A stretch of DNA of 64,000 nt from Paracraurococcus lichenis (GCF_030657435.1 NZ_JAUTWS010000005.1:62001-126000), one strand, 5' to 3'; numbered from the stretch's first letter, positions 26,418 to 35,776 are shown. Notes: generated by a model not told the origin, from the sequence alone. A program made the numbers and translations.

Positions 26418-28949
26418 GCTGCCATTGCCACCCGTCAGCGTGTCATTGCCATCACCGCCGGAAAGCGAGTCGGCGCCGTCCTGGCCCGTCAGACTGTCAT
26501 TGCCTGCCAGACCGGTCAGCGTGTCGTTGTGCAGGCCGCCGACAAGGCTGTCCGCGCCGGCGGTGCCGCTGAGATCGAGGGAGCCGGGATCGAATCCGAG
26601 ATTGTCGAGGGTGAGGGCGGACGGCATGACGCCCTTGAGGTGGATCAGGGCCGCGAAGCCATTGCCGCCACCGTCGCTATCGAAATCGATAACCGTGTCG
26701 GCGCCGTCCTGGCGCAACCGCAAATAGCCCGCGCTGCCAAACGGGTTGCCGCCGTCGTAGTCGGTCGTCGCATAGGTCAGAAACTGGGTGAAGTCGAGCC
26801 GATCACCCCCGAGGCCGGCCTGGAAATCGGTGACCACGAGCGGCGTCGTGGTGGCGCCGGCGGTCAGAGAAACGAAGTACGGCAGGATGAAGGTGTCGTG
26901 CCCGGCACCGCCGGTGATGGTCACCGCGCCATAGGTCAGGCTGATGGTGTCGTCGCCATCGCCGCCCAGCACGGTGCCGCTCGGCCCCGCCGCGATGCTG
27001 TCGTTGCCGCTGCCGCCATCGATGCTCGCGGCCTCGGTACCGGCCCAGATCGTGTCGTTGCCGTCGCCACCCAGCAGCGTGGTGCTGCCCTGGGTGTCGT
27101 AGAGCAAATCATTGCCGGCACCGCCGTTCAGGCTGTCGTTGCCCGCCTCGCCATAGAGGGTATCGGCGTCGTCTCCGCCCAGCAGGGTGTCGTTGCCCAG
27201 GCCGCCATAGAGGAGGTCGCTGCCCGCCCCGCCATCCAGGCTGTCTCGGCCGCCCAGGCCCGACAGGATGTCGTTGCCGCCAAGGCCGCTTATCGTATCG
27301 GCACCGGAATCTCCGGTCAGGCTATTGGCCTGCGCATCGCCGGTCAGAGTCTTGCCCGGGACCGGCGTGCCGTCCGGACTGAACCCCAGGTTGTCGGCAA
27401 TGAGGGCGGACGCGGCGACATCCTTGAGGCGGAGCAGGGCGGCGAAGTGGTCGCCGTTGCCGTCGCCGTTGCTGTTGAAATCGATGAAGGTGTCAGCACC
27501 GACCTGGCGCAGCCGCAGATAGCCCGGAGCACCGAACGGGTTGTCGCCGGCATAGCCGGAGGTCGCGTAGGTCAGCAACTGGGTGAGGTCGATCCGGTCA
27601 CCCCCGAGGCCGGCCTGGAGGTCGGTGACCACGAGCGGCGTCGTGCTGTCACCCGCGGTGAGCGAGACGAAGCCAGGCAGGATGAAGGTGTCGCGTCCGG
27701 CGCCGCCGGTGATGGTCACCGCGCCATAGGTCAGGCTGATGGTGTCGTTGCCATCGCCGCCCAGCACGGTGCCGTTCGACCCCGCGGCGATGCTGTCATT
27801 GCCGCTGCCGCCATCGATGCTCGTGGCCTCGGTACCGGCCCAGATGGTGTCGTTGCCGTCGCCGCCCAGCAGCGTGTTGCTGCCCTGGTAGTCGAATACC
27901 CAGTCGTTGCCCGCCCCGCCGTTCAGCAGGTCGTTGCCCGCCTCGCCATACAGGGTGTCGGCATCGTTACCGCCCAGCAGCGTGTCGTTGCCCAGGCCAC
28001 CATACAGGAGGTCATTGCCTGTGCCGCCATCGAGGCTGTCGTTGCTGCCGAGGCCCGACAGCGTGTCATTGCCGTCAAGGCCGCTGATCGTATCGGCACC
28101 GGCATCGCCGGTCAGGCTATTGGCCGCCGCGTTGCCGGTCAGGGCCATGCCATCGACCGTCGCGCCGTTCGGATTGAACCCCAGGTTGTCGGCCGTGAGG
28201 GTGGACGCGGTCACGCCCTTGAGGTCGATCAGGGTGGCGAAATGGGCGCTGTTGCCGTCGCCACTGCTGTTGAAATCGATGAAGGTGTCAGCGCCGTCCT
28301 GGCGCAGCCGCAGATAGCCCGCGTCACCGAAGGGATTGTTGCCGGTATAGCCGGAGGTCGCGTAGGTCAGAAGCTGGGTGAGGTCGAGCCGGTCACCCCC
28401 TGGGCCGGCCTGGAAATCGGTGATTTCCAAGGCGGGCGTGTTGCTGATCGGCGGCGTGAGGGAGACAAAGCTCGGCAGGATGAAGGTGTCGTGCCCGGCA
28501 CCGCCGGTGATGGTCACCGCGCCATAGGTCAGGCTGATGGTGTCGTCGCCATCGCCGCCCAGCACGGTACCGCTGGCCCCCGCGACGATGCTGTCGTTGC
28601 CGCTGCCGCCATCGATGCTCGTGGCCCCGGCGCCGCCCCAGATCGTGTCATTGCCGTCGCCACCCAGCAGCGTGTTGCTGCCCTGGGTGTCGTAGAGCGA
28701 ATCGTTGCCGGCGCCGCCGCTCAGGCTGTCGTTGCCCGCCTCGCCATAGAGGGTGTCGGCGTCGTCTCCGCCCAGCAGGGTGTCGTTGCCCAGGCCACCA
28801 TAGAGGAGATCGTTGCCCGCCCCGCCATCCAGGCTGTCGCTGCCGCCCAGGCCCAGCAAAGTGTCCGAACCGGTCAGGCCCTGCAGCGTGTCGTTGTCCG
28901 CCCCGCCCGTGACGGAGTCGCTGCCGGTCGTGCCAGTGTACAGGGCCAT
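25380..28949 (-). CDS. RTX / FG-GAP-like protein with triplicated module, 1,189 aa
   Basis: Residues 1 to about 800 consist of three tandem copies of a module of roughly 266 residues. In each copy RTX blocks ([20 protein letters not shown] and similar) lead into [15 protein letters not shown], then an [20 protein letters not shown] segment, then [18 protein letters not shown] and a TADNLGF segment. Residues about 800-845 are further RTX repeats. From about 845 to the end come the [11 protein letters not shown] motif and six FG-GAP/VCBS-like repeats nearly identical to the gene downstream. The protein is Asp/Gly-rich and acidic, without signal peptide or membrane helix, consistent with a type I-secreted calcium-binding surface or matrix protein. 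The gene starts at ATG 28949; a promoter-like element and an inverted repeat lie just upstream. The downstream paralogue follows after 117 bp, so the two may be co-transcribed. Confidence 0.86.
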   Translation of the reverse strand: MALYTGTTGSDSVTGGADNDTLQGLTGSDTLLGLGGSDSLDGGAGNDLLYGGLGNDTLLGGDDADTLYGEAGNDSLSGGAGNDSLYDTQGSNTLLGGDGNDTIWGGAGATSIDGGSGNDSIVAGASGTVLGGDGDDTISLTYGAVTITGGAGHDTFILPSFVSLTPPISNTPALEITDFQAGPGGDRLDLTQLLTYATSGYTGNNPFGDAGYLRLRQDGADTFIDFNSSGDGNSAHFATLIDLKGVTASTLTADNLGFNPNGATVDGMALTGNAAANSLTGDAGADTISGLDGNDTLSGLGSNDSLDGGTGNDLLYGGLGNDTLLGGNDADTLYGEAGNDLLNGGAGNDWVFDYQGSNTLLGGDGNDTIWAGTEATSIDGGSGNDSIAAGSNGTVLGGDGNDTISLTYGAVTITGGAGRDTFILPGFVSLTAGDSTTPLVVTDLQAGLGGDRIDLTQLLTYATSGYAGDNPFGAPGYLRLRQVGADTFIDFNSNGDGNGDHFAALLRLKDVAASALIADNLGFSPDGTPVPGKTLTGDAQANSLTGDSGADTISGLGGNDILSGLGGRDSLDGGAGSDLLYGGLGNDTLLGGDDADTLYGEAGNDSLNGGAGNDLLYDTQGSTTLLGGDGNDTIWAGTEAASIDGGSGNDSIAAGPSGTVLGGDGDDTISLTYGAVTITGGAGHDTFILPYFVSLTAGATTTPLVVTDFQAGLGGDRLDFTQFLTYATTDYDGGNPFGSAGYLRLRQDGADTVIDFDSDGGGNGFAALIHLKGVMPSALTLDNLGFDPGSLDLSGTAGADSLVGGLHNDTLTGLAGNDSLTGQDGADSLSGGDGNDTLTGGNGSDLLSGGSGRDIALFSGTKSQTTLTHDADGSWTAVGPDGTDRLAGIEVARFSDGDRALVVPHDFTGAGTSDILFRATDGGVAQWQMDGLTYVGGGSLWNPGTAWAIAGLGDLDGDGRADILWRHADGTLAAWLMDGLGASSGSIGAADNNWRILGLGDFNGDGRADILWQYVDGTLAQWWMNGTAGVGGGGFGQVDLAWKVASIADFNGDGKADILWRNATDGSLSLWQMDGLSGTAADIWQPGLDWSIAGAGDFNGDGKADILWRGPAGELVQWWMDGAAYLGGGGFATVSADWKVANISDFNGDGRADILWRNDDGRLAIWEMDGLHAVATGDLYNPGTSWTVV

Positions 28950-28951
28950 CG

Positions 28952-28976
28952 CGGTTCACCAAGGAATGGTGAACCG
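28952..28976. promoter_or_regulatory. Inverted repeat immediately upstream of the 1,189-aa RTX gene
   Basis: CGGTTCACC (28952-28960) and GGTGAACCG (28968-28976) are perfectly complementary (9 bp) around AAGGAAT, ending 3 bp before the start codon. On the coding strand the GGTGA in the start-proximal arm would be the Shine-Dalgarno. It is either a DNA operator over the start site or an RNA hairpin occluding that Shine-Dalgarno. Confidence 0.5.
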
Positions 28977-29005
28977 TGGGTAAAGAGAAACCGGCTGACA
29001 GTCAA
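28977..29005 (-). promoter_or_regulatory. Sigma70-like promoter for the 1,189-aa RTX gene
   Basis: Reading the minus strand, TTGACT (29005-29000) is followed after exactly 17 bp by TACCCA (28982-28977). The surrounding ~50 bp are unusually AT-rich for the window. The predicted transcription start falls inside the adjacent inverted repeat. The -10 match is partial. Confidence 0.38.
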
Positions 29006-29043
29006 CTTACGGTTAAGGAATTCCTGCCGGGCGACGCGGTATC

Positions 29044-31515
29044 TCAGAACCGCTTCAGAAGCCTATCGATATATTCCAGCTCCTCCGCCGGACGTTCCTT
29101 CTCCGCCTCGCGCCGGCGCAATTCCTCCTGTAACCGCCGCGTGCGCAACAGCTCCGCCTCCTCCGGCACCCGCGTATCGGCGCCGTTGTCGGCCGTGCCG
29201 TTCACATCCCGCGTCCGCCGCCCCAGCGGGTCACGCCCCTCGCCCTGGCCCTGGGCCTGGTCCTGGCCGTTGCCGCCCTGCTGGTTCTCCCCCGCCATGT
29301 CCTGCGGGTCGCCTTCCTCATCGCCGTCCTGGCTCATGCCGAACTGGCGCTGCATGGACTGCGCCATCTGCTTGCCGCCTTCCTGCAGCGCCTTCAGGGC
29401 GCGCTGCTGGGCGTCGCGGGCATCACCGCCCTGGCGGAGCTGCTCCTGCGCCTCCCGCATTGCCTGGTCGGCCTTGCCGAGTCCCTCCGGCACCTCGCCG
29501 GTCAGGTCGCCGAATTGCTGCATCAGCTCGCCGAGCGCCCGGCGCAGCGCCCGCTGCTGCCGCCCGTCGCGGTCGCGCTCCTGCTGCTGCGCCTGCTGCT
29601 CCTGCGACCCCGGCTGGCCCTGCTGCCCGTTCTGCTGCGGCTCCGGCGGCCAGCGGAACTGCTGCTGGTTCAGGCGCTGCTGGCGCTGGCGGGCGGCGCG
29701 GTCGCGCTCATCGCCCTCGGCGCGCTGATGGCTGCGGTCCAGCATCTCGGACTGGCGCTTCACCATGTCCTGGACCACGCCCATCTGCTGCTGGCCGCGC
29801 TCGCGCTTCTGCTGCCGCTCCGGGCTCTCGGCCCGCTGGGCGCGGCCCTCCTCCAGCGCCTTCAGCATCTCCTCGAGCTCGGCGAGCTCCTTCTTGGCGT
29901 CCTCGGTCCGGCCCTCGCGCGCGGCCTCCTGCATCCGGCGGGTCTTCCGGTCCATCTCCTTCTGGTCCATCAGCCGGGACTGCGGGTCGAAGGGGATGGC
30001 CTCGGCATTCTCGCGCTGCAGCTTCTCGGCCAGCGCCTCCAAATGCTGGCGGATGGCATCGCGCAGCTCCTGGATCCGCTTCTCGAGCTCGGCGCGCTGG
30101 GCGTCCTGCTGTTCCTTCTGCTGCGGGTCGGTCGCGTCCTGCCGCGCCTTGTCCTGCTGCTCCGCCTGGTCGAGCGCCTGCTTCAGCGCCTCCCGCGCCT
30201 GCTGCAGGGCACGCAGGGTCCGGCCGTCGCGGCCCTCCTCCAGCGCCAGCGCGACCTGCCAGAGGATCTCCTGCACCTCCGGCACCGCCTCCGGCCGGCG
30301 GTCCACCAGCAGCCGCGTCCGCGCGGCGCGGAGGGTGAGATAGGTGGTGACGTCGTGCTCGAAGGCCTCGGGCGCCTGGGCGATCTCCTCCAGCTCCCGA
30401 CGGGCGGGCGCGCGCCGCTCCGGCTCGAGCGACAGCGCCTTGCGCACCGCGATCAGGCGCTTGGCGACGGCGTGGTTGAAGCTGCGCTCCGGCAGGGCGA
30501 GGCCGGCCTCCTCCGAGACGCCCTGCTGCCCCGCCCCGTCCTTCGCCACGAGCTTCGCCGTGACCTCCAGCCCGGCCCAGGGATGCGCCGAGAGGTCCGG
30601 GGTCGCGGCACCCTTGGCCTGCTTCGGCTGGCCGCCCGGCAAGGGCAGCTCGACCGTCAGCGGCGCCGCCGCAGGCCGCGCCTTCAGCCGCAGCTCCGCC
30701 TGCAGCCCGGCGAGGCCCCAGTCATCCTCGGCCTTCCAGGGCAGGCGCGTGCCGAGGCCGCGCGGGGCGCGGCCCGGCGGCTCGGCGAAGGCGACGCGCG
30801 GCGGCGCATCGGCCTGCACCGCCAGCGCCCAGCGGGCGATCTCCGTCCCCTCCCGCCGGATGGCCAGCTTCCCGCCATGGTCCAGCATCGCCTCCGCCGC
30901 GAAGCTCGCGGCATCGAGGGCGCGGAAGGGTGTTGCCTCGGCGTCCAGCAGCAGGTCCGGCGCCCCGCCATGGCCGCCGGAGACCGAGACCTGCAGCTTG
31001 CTGCCGGCCGGCACGGTGGCGGCCCCGCCGGCGGGGTCGAGGAAGATGGGCGCCGCGCCGGTATAGGCGGGCGGGGTGACCCAGGCCTCCAGCTTCAGCG
31101 GCGGCGCCGGCACGGGGCCGGCGAAGGCCGGCGTGAAGGCGCGGCGCAGCCGCTCCGGCGCCTCGGCGCCGGCCATGACGAAGGCGGCGAGGACGACGAG
31201 GCCGACAGCGGCGCGGAGCGCGCGCGGGTCGCGGGCCGGCAGGCCGGGCCGCGGCGCGCCGATGCGGAGTTGGCGGATCTGCGCGGCCGCGCGCTGCTGG
31301 TGCACGCGCCAGAGGGCGAGGGCGGCCGGATCGTCGCCCGTCGGCCGGTCGGAGAGCGCGGCGAGCGGCCGGTGCCGCAGGCCCGACATGCGCTCCATCC
31401 GCCGCTCCGCCGCGGCCTCGCCCGGCCAGCGGAATCCGCGGAAGCCGCGCCAGGCGAGCCAGCCGATCGCCCCGAAGGCGGCCAGCAGCCCCAGGATATG
31501 GACCGGCCCCGGCAA
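29044..31515 (-). CDS. TIGR02302 / DUF4175 family inner-membrane protein
   Basis: An 823-residue alphaproteobacterial protein of unknown function. Membrane helices are seen near the N-terminus (HILGLLAAFGAIGWLAW) and at about residues 105-122 (VGLVVLAAFVMAG). A periplasmic all-beta region with TPPAYTGAAPIFLDP follows, then a very Gln/Arg/Glu-rich, low-complexity, coiled-coil C-terminal half (about 440-800), the hallmark of the family. The coordinate given uses TTG 31515, the first conventional start. However, the frame is open and protein-like upstream to about 31713, adding a basic segment and another hydrophobic helix (LIVALLDLPQQ) that family members normally have, with no ATG, GTG or TTG available. 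The true start may be a CTG (31641, 31701 or 31713; the last overlaps the lysA stop as CTGA). It sits directly downstream of lysA, as usual in this class. Confidence 0.85.
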   Translation of the reverse strand: MPGPVHILGLLAAFGAIGWLAWRGFRGFRWPGEAAAERRMERMSGLRHRPLAALSDRPTGDDPAALALWRVHQQRAAAQIRQLRIGAPRPGLPARDPRALRAAVGLVVLAAFVMAGAEAPERLRRAFTPAFAGPVPAPPLKLEAWVTPPAYTGAAPIFLDPAGGAATVPAGSKLQVSVSGGHGGAPDLLLDAEATPFRALDAASFAAEAMLDHGGKLAIRREGTEIARWALAVQADAPPRVAFAEPPGRAPRGLGTRLPWKAEDDWGLAGLQAELRLKARPAAAPLTVELPLPGGQPKQAKGAATPDLSAHPWAGLEVTAKLVAKDGAGQQGVSEEAGLALPERSFNHAVAKRLIAVRKALSLEPERRAPARRELEEIAQAPEAFEHDVTTYLTLRAARTRLLVDRRPEAVPEVQEILWQVALALEEGRDGRTLRALQQAREALKQALDQAEQQDKARQDATDPQQKEQQDAQRAELEKRIQELRDAIRQHLEALAEKLQRENAEAIPFDPQSRLMDQKEMDRKTRRMQEAAREGRTEDAKKELAELEEMLKALEEGRAQRAESPERQQKRERGQQQMGVVQDMVKRQSEMLDRSHQRAEGDERDRAARQRQQRLNQQQFRWPPEPQQNGQQGQPGSQEQQAQQQERDRDGRQQRALRRALGELMQQFGDLTGEVPEGLGKADQAMREAQEQLRQGGDARDAQQRALKALQEGGKQMAQSMQRQFGMSQDGDEEGDPQDMAGENQQGGNGQDQAQGQGEGRDPLGRRTRDVNGTADNGADTRVPEEAELLRTRRLQEELRRREAEKERPAEELEYIDRLLKRF

Positions 31516-31709
31516 TTGCTGCGGCAGGTCGAGCAGGGCGACGATCAGGAAGAGGCCGATGGCCCCGAGGACCGGCCAGGCGCGCGGCCAGGCGGCCTCC
31601 CAGAAGAGGGCGAGCCGCGCGAGGCGGCGCCGGCGCTGCAGCGCCGCGGCGACGCCCTCGGGGGTATTCCCCGGCGGCGCCGGCCCCCTTTCGGGAGGCA
31701 GGGGCGGGC

Positions 31710-33059
31710 TCAGGGCGCGCCCCCGAGCCAGTCGGGCAGGCGGTCGCGTCCCAGCAGGTCCTCATAGGATTGCCGGTCGCGGGTGACCGCGAAGCGGGTG
31801 CCGTCCACCATGACCTCCGCGGCGAGCGGCCGCATGTTGTAGGTGCTGCTCATCACGGCGCCGTAAGCTCCTGCATCGAGGAAGGCGACCAATGCCCCGG
31901 GCTTCAGAGATGGCAACGCGCGGCCGCGCGCAAAGGTGTCGCCGGTCTCGCAGACCGGGCCGACCACGTCGGCGGGCGAGACGGGAGCGACGAAGTCCTC
32001 CGGGCCGACCGGCAGGATGCCGTGCCAAGCCTCGTACATCGCCGGGCGGACCAGGTCGTTCATGCCGGCATCCAGCACGAGGAAACGCCGGTTTGCCCCC
32101 TGCTTATGGAGCACGACGGAGGCCAGCAGCAGGCCCGGCGGCCCGGCGATCCAGCGCCCCGGCTCCAGCATCACCGGTAGGCCGAGCGGGCCGAGGGTGG
32201 CCTTGATGGCGCCGGCCAGGGCCTCGGGCAGCGGTGCCGGCTCGTCCCGGTAGGGGATGCCGAGGCCGCCGCCGCAATCGACATGCCGCACCGGCAGCCC
32301 CGCGGCCCGCAGCGCCTGGACCAGCTCGGCGAGGCGGGCATAGGCGGAGCGATAGGCGGCCATGCCCGAGGTGATCTGGCTGCCGATATGGGTGGCGACG
32401 CCGACCGGCTCGAGCCCCGGCAGGGTGGCGAGGCGGGCATAGAGGGCGGGCGCGTCGTCGATCGCCACGCCGAACTTGTTCTCGGACTTGCCCGTCGTGA
32501 TCTTGGCGTGGGTCCGGGCGTCCACGTCCGGGTTCACCCGCAGGGCGACCCGGGCGGTGCGGCCGAGGGAAGCGGCGAGGGCCGAGAGCATCTCGGCCTC
32601 CTCGGCGCTCTCGAGGTTGATCTGGGCGATGTCCTCGGCGAGGGCGAGGCGCAGCTCGCGCTCCGTCTTGCCGACGCCGGAGAAGACGATGGCCGCGCCG
32701 GGGATGCCGGCGGCGCGGGCGGCGCGCAGCTCGCCCTCCGAGACGACATCGGCGCCGAGGCCCTCGGCGGCCAGGACGCGGAGGACGGCGAGGCTGGTAT
32801 TGGCCTTGACGGCGTAATGGACGGAGGCGCGCAGCCCGGCGCCGTCGAGCGCGGCCTTCAAGGCCCGGGCGCGGCGGCGGAGGGCGCCGGCCGAATAGAC
32901 CCAGGTCGGGGTGCCGACGGCGGCGGCGATGCGAGCGAGCGGCACCTCCTCGACGGTCAGGCCGTCGAGGGCGTTCATGGAGAGGTGCGGCCGGGCGGCG
33001 AGGAGCTCGGCGAAACTCGGGTCGGGGTCGTTGAAGGCGACGGGAAGCGGGGAGGCCAT
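31710..33059 (-). CDS. lysA: Diaminopimelate decarboxylase
   Basis: A 449-residue PLP enzyme making L-lysine from meso-diaminopimelate, the last step of lysine synthesis. The PLP lysine is in HYAVKANTSLAVL. ATHIGSQI, HVDCGGGLGIPY and EPGRWIAGPPG (phosphate and cofactor contacts) and CETGDTFARGR (substrate-side Cys) are all present, and the fold-III barrel plus beta domain is complete. I chose ATG 33059 (MASPLP...); ATG 33095 is 12 codons upstream and cannot be excluded. Its stop lies within or immediately before the TIGR02302 reading frame, so the two are probably one transcript. In many relatives lptM and argH sit immediately upstream; here they are 8.7 kb away. Confidence 0.95.
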   Translation of the reverse strand: MASPLPVAFNDPDPSFAELLAARPHLSMNALDGLTVEEVPLARIAAAVGTPTWVYSAGALRRRARALKAALDGAGLRASVHYAVKANTSLAVLRVLAAEGLGADVVSEGELRAARAAGIPGAAIVFSGVGKTERELRLALAEDIAQINLESAEEAEMLSALAASLGRTARVALRVNPDVDARTHAKITTGKSENKFGVAIDDAPALYARLATLPGLEPVGVATHIGSQITSGMAAYRSAYARLAELVQALRAAGLPVRHVDCGGGLGIPYRDEPAPLPEALAGAIKATLGPLGLPVMLEPGRWIAGPPGLLLASVVLHKQGANRRFLVLDAGMNDLVRPAMYEAWHGILPVGPEDFVAPVSPADVVGPVCETGDTFARGRALPSLKPGALVAFLDAGAYGAVMSSTYNMRPLAAEVMVDGTRFAVTRDRQSYEDLLGRDRLPDWLGGAP

Positions 33060-33258
33060 CCCGCCATTGTGCGGCGCCGCGGGGGTGCGGGACAAGCGGC
33101 GCGTGCGGTGGTTACACGCGGGGCATGGCAGGGCTGGCGAAGGCGATGTGGCGGCGGGCGCCTGCGGCCCCTATCCCGTTCCGCTCTCCGGGACTCACCG
33201 CGGCACCGGCTGACCCGATGACGGGGCAGGACGCCGGACCGGGCGTCCCGCCGCTCGA

Positions 33259-34494
33259 TCAGGCATAGGCGACACGCTCCCTCGCTCGCCGCCGCAGCAC
33301 TAGCCAGGCGGCGATGGCGATGGTCACGGCGTTCCAGGCGATGCCATTGACCACCGCCGCGCGGTAGGACCCCGTCAGGTCGAAGGCGAGGCCGGACATC
33401 CAGCCGCCGATCGCCATGCCGATGAGCGTGGCGGAGAGCGCGATGCCGACCCGCACGCCCACCTCCCTCGCCGGCACGTTCTCCCGCACGATCACCGCAT
33501 AGGTGGAGACGATGCCACCCTGGAACAGACCGAACACGGCCGAAACGGCGTAGAGCGAGACCAGCCCGTCGAAGGGCAGGAACAGCGCCAGCGCCACCGC
33601 CTGCAGGGAAGCGGAGAGCAGCAGCGTCGCCACGCTGCCGATGCGGTCGAGGATGGCGCCGAAGGAGAGCCGGCTGATGACCCCGAAGGCGAGCATAACG
33701 GAGAGCATCTCCGCCCCCCGCGCCGGGCCATAGCCGAGGTCGACGCAATAGGCGACGATATGGACCTGCGGCATGGCCATGGCGATGCAGCAGGCGATGC
33801 CGGCGATGGCCAGCAGCGTCTGCAGGGCATTGGGCGCGAGGCCGAGCGGCGCCCCCGCCACCGCGCCGCCCGCCATGGCGACCGGTGCTTCCTGCCGCGG
33901 CGCCGGCCGGCGCAGCACCAGCGCCAGCGGCAGCATCAGGCAGAGGCAGGCGATCCCGATCACCACATGGGTCTGTCGCCAGCCATATTCGGCGATGCCG
34001 GCCTGCACCAGCGGCGGCCAGACCGCGCCCGCGAAGTAGTTGCCGCTCGCGGCCAGCGAGACGGCGAAACCGCGGCGCCGACGGAACCAGAGCGAGGTGT
34101 CGGCGACCACCGGCCCGAAGGTCGCGCAGCTTCCGAGCAGCCCGATCAGCGCGCCATGGATGACGGCGAACTGCGTCATGCTGCCGGCCCGGGAGGAGAG
34201 GACATAGCCGAGCGCGAGGCAGACGGTGCCGAGCAGCACCGGCGCGATGACGCCGAAGCGGTCGGCGAGCCGCCCCATCAGCACGCCGCCGACCGCGAAG
34301 CCCAGCGTCGTCAGCGTATAGGGCAGCGAGGCATCGGCGCGCGCCGTGCCGAACTCCGCCTGCACCGCCGGCAACGCCACCACGATGGACCACAGCCCGA
34401 CGCCGCCGAGGGTGCTGAGCGAGACCGCGGCGGCCAGCCGCATCCAGGCATAGCGGCTGTCCACGCCGTCGCCGGCGCGGGTCGTGACTGGCAT
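33259..34494 (-). CDS. MFS transporter (monocarboxylate/oxalate-formate type)
   Basis: A 411-residue carrier with 12 predicted membrane helices. The signature loop between helices 2 and 3 reads GRLADRFGVIAPVLLG, and its counterpart in the second half is AILDRIGSVATLLLSASL. The gene is preceded by a good Shine-Dalgarno (GGGAGAGG just before ATG 34494). The substrate is unknown; the family typically carries carboxylates or related anions by proton symport or exchange. It is the first gene of the accessory block between lysA and argH. It follows the Bug receptor at 34547 by 52 bp on the same strand, so receptor and carrier may be co-expressed. Confidence 0.87.
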   Translation of the reverse strand: MPVTTRAGDGVDSRYAWMRLAAAVSLSTLGGVGLWSIVVALPAVQAEFGTARADASLPYTLTTLGFAVGGVLMGRLADRFGVIAPVLLGTVCLALGYVLSSRAGSMTQFAVIHGALIGLLGSCATFGPVVADTSLWFRRRRGFAVSLAASGNYFAGAVWPPLVQAGIAEYGWRQTHVVIGIACLCLMLPLALVLRRPAPRQEAPVAMAGGAVAGAPLGLAPNALQTLLAIAGIACCIAMAMPQVHIVAYCVDLGYGPARGAEMLSVMLAFGVISRLSFGAILDRIGSVATLLLSASLQAVALALFLPFDGLVSLYAVSAVFGLFQGGIVSTYAVIVRENVPAREVGVRVGIALSATLIGMAIGGWMSGLAFDLTGSYRAAVVNGIAWNAVTIAIAAWLVLRRRARERVAYA

Positions 34495-34546
34495 GTTCCT
34501 CTCCCGGCGCGAGGGCGCCGCCGGGATGAAAGCAGCCGAGGCAGGG

Positions 34547-35536
34547 TCAGTCCACCCGCGCCCCGGAAGCCCGGATCAGCGGCGCCAGCCGCGCCTCCTG
34601 CGCCGCGCGGAAGCTGGCGATGTCCTCGGGCGTCGTCCACCAGGTCTCGGCGCCCAGGTCGCGATAGGATTTGATGAGCGCCTCGCTCTCCAGCGCGCGC
34701 CGCGACAGCGCGCTCATGCGTGCGACCATCACGGGCGGCAGGCCGGCGGGCGCCGAGAGGCAGGTCCACGAGACCACGTCGAAGCCGGAAAGGAATTCGC
34801 TGATCGCCGGGATGTCAGGCGCTACCGGGCTCCGCTTCAAGGAGGTGACGGCGAGCGGCCGCACCTGGCCCTGGCGCGAGAGGGCGAGCGTGCCGGGGAT
34901 GTTGTCGAACATCATGTGGATGCGCCCGGCGACGAGGTCGAGCTGCGCCGGCGCGCTGCCCCGATAGGGCACGTGCACCATCTCGACGCCCGCCATCTGG
35001 CCGAACATCTCGCCCGCGAGGTGCAGCGTCGTGCCGGACCCGGCGGAGCCGTAGCTGTACTTCCCGGGATGGGCCCGCAGCAGCGCGATCAGCTCCGGCA
35101 CGTCGCGCGCGGGCAGGGCCAGGTTCACCGCCAGCAGGTTCGGCAATTGCCAGAGCCCGCCGACCAGGGTGAAGTCCTTGTGCGGGTCGAAGGGCAGCGA
35201 GGCATAGAGCGTCGGCGCGATGGCATGCGAGGCGATGCCGCCGAGGCCGACCGTGTAGCCATCGGGCGCCGACTTGGCGATCGCATCCGCCCCGACATTG
35301 CCGCCGGAGCCGCTACGGTTCTCGACGACGAATTGCTGGCCGGTGATCTCCGACATCCGCGCGCACCAGAGGCGGGAGAGGGTGTCGGTCGGCCCGCCCG
35401 GCGGGTAGGGGTTGATGTAGCGGACCGGCCGGTTCGGCCAGTCGGCGCCCTGGGCACGCGCGACGGCAGGGGCGGCGAGCGCCACCGCCAGCAGGGCGCG
35501 GCGCGGCAAGCTCCCCGGCGGGGCGGTATCCGGCAT
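34547..35536 (-). CDS. Bug-family (tripartite tricarboxylate transporter) substrate-binding protein
   Basis: A 329-residue periplasmic receptor. A twin-arginine-like or Sec leader (RRALLAVALAAPAVARAQ) is followed by WPNRPVRYINPYPPGGPTD, the beta-1 strand and loop typical of Bug proteins. GSAGSGTTLHLAGEM and VPYRGSAPAQLDL line the carboxylate pocket. Such receptors bind organic acids, often aromatic or dicarboxylic. No TctA or TctB membrane subunit is in the window, so this is an orphan receptor that would use a distant transporter. ATG 35536 is preceded by GGGAGGAAA. It is divergent from the cyclase gene, with a 240-bp gap containing a GntR-like palindrome. It is closely similar in sequence and layout to the Bug gene at 38452. 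Confidence 0.9.
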   Translation of the reverse strand: MPDTAPPGSLPRRALLAVALAAPAVARAQGADWPNRPVRYINPYPPGGPTDTLSRLWCARMSEITGQQFVVENRSGSGGNVGADAIAKSAPDGYTVGLGGIASHAIAPTLYASLPFDPHKDFTLVGGLWQLPNLLAVNLALPARDVPELIALLRAHPGKYSYGSAGSGTTLHLAGEMFGQMAGVEMVHVPYRGSAPAQLDLVAGRIHMMFDNIPGTLALSRQGQVRPLAVTSLKRSPVAPDIPAISEFLSGFDVVSWTCLSAPAGLPPVMVARMSALSRRALESEALIKSYRDLGAETWWTTPEDIASFRAAQEARLAPLIRASGARVD

Positions 35537-35715
35537 CGTCGTTTCCTCCCGAGCGCCCGTGTCCCCGGGCGATCGCGGGATGCTGCCATGGCAGGCCCGG
35601 CGGGACCATATGACGCCGTGGCAGGGACCTGCCGGCGGCCCGTCGCCCGCCCGCGCCGTGCTGCCGGGCACACCGCGCGCCGTGGCCCGCGACCCTGCTG
35701 CGACGAGCGTACAAA

Positions 35716-35727
35716 ATCGTATACGAT
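35716..35727. promoter_or_regulatory. GntR-type operator-like palindrome
   Basis: ATCGTATACGAT is a perfect 12-bp palindrome with a GTATAC core, embedded in an AT-rich stretch (ACAAAATCGTATACGATG) within otherwise very GC-rich DNA. GntR-family (FadR/FCD) regulators characteristically bind such GT-A-T-AC cores. It lies 49 bp before the cyclase start and 180 bp before the divergent Bug gene, and could control either. Confidence 0.5.
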
Positions 35728-35776
35728 GCTCCGGTCCCCGCGGCGGCCCGGCCGCCGCCTCGCCGGAGAGACCGCG

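Noticed and set aside
17221..28949. Periodic short repeats that might suggest a CRISPR array
   Set aside because: The repeats are in-frame, vary by codon and translate into RTX nonapeptides; there are no unique spacers or cas genes.
33125..33265. 46-codon plus-strand ORF between lysA and the MFS gene
   Set aside because: No recognisable motif, and it overlaps the end of the convergent MFS gene; it is expected by chance at this GC content.
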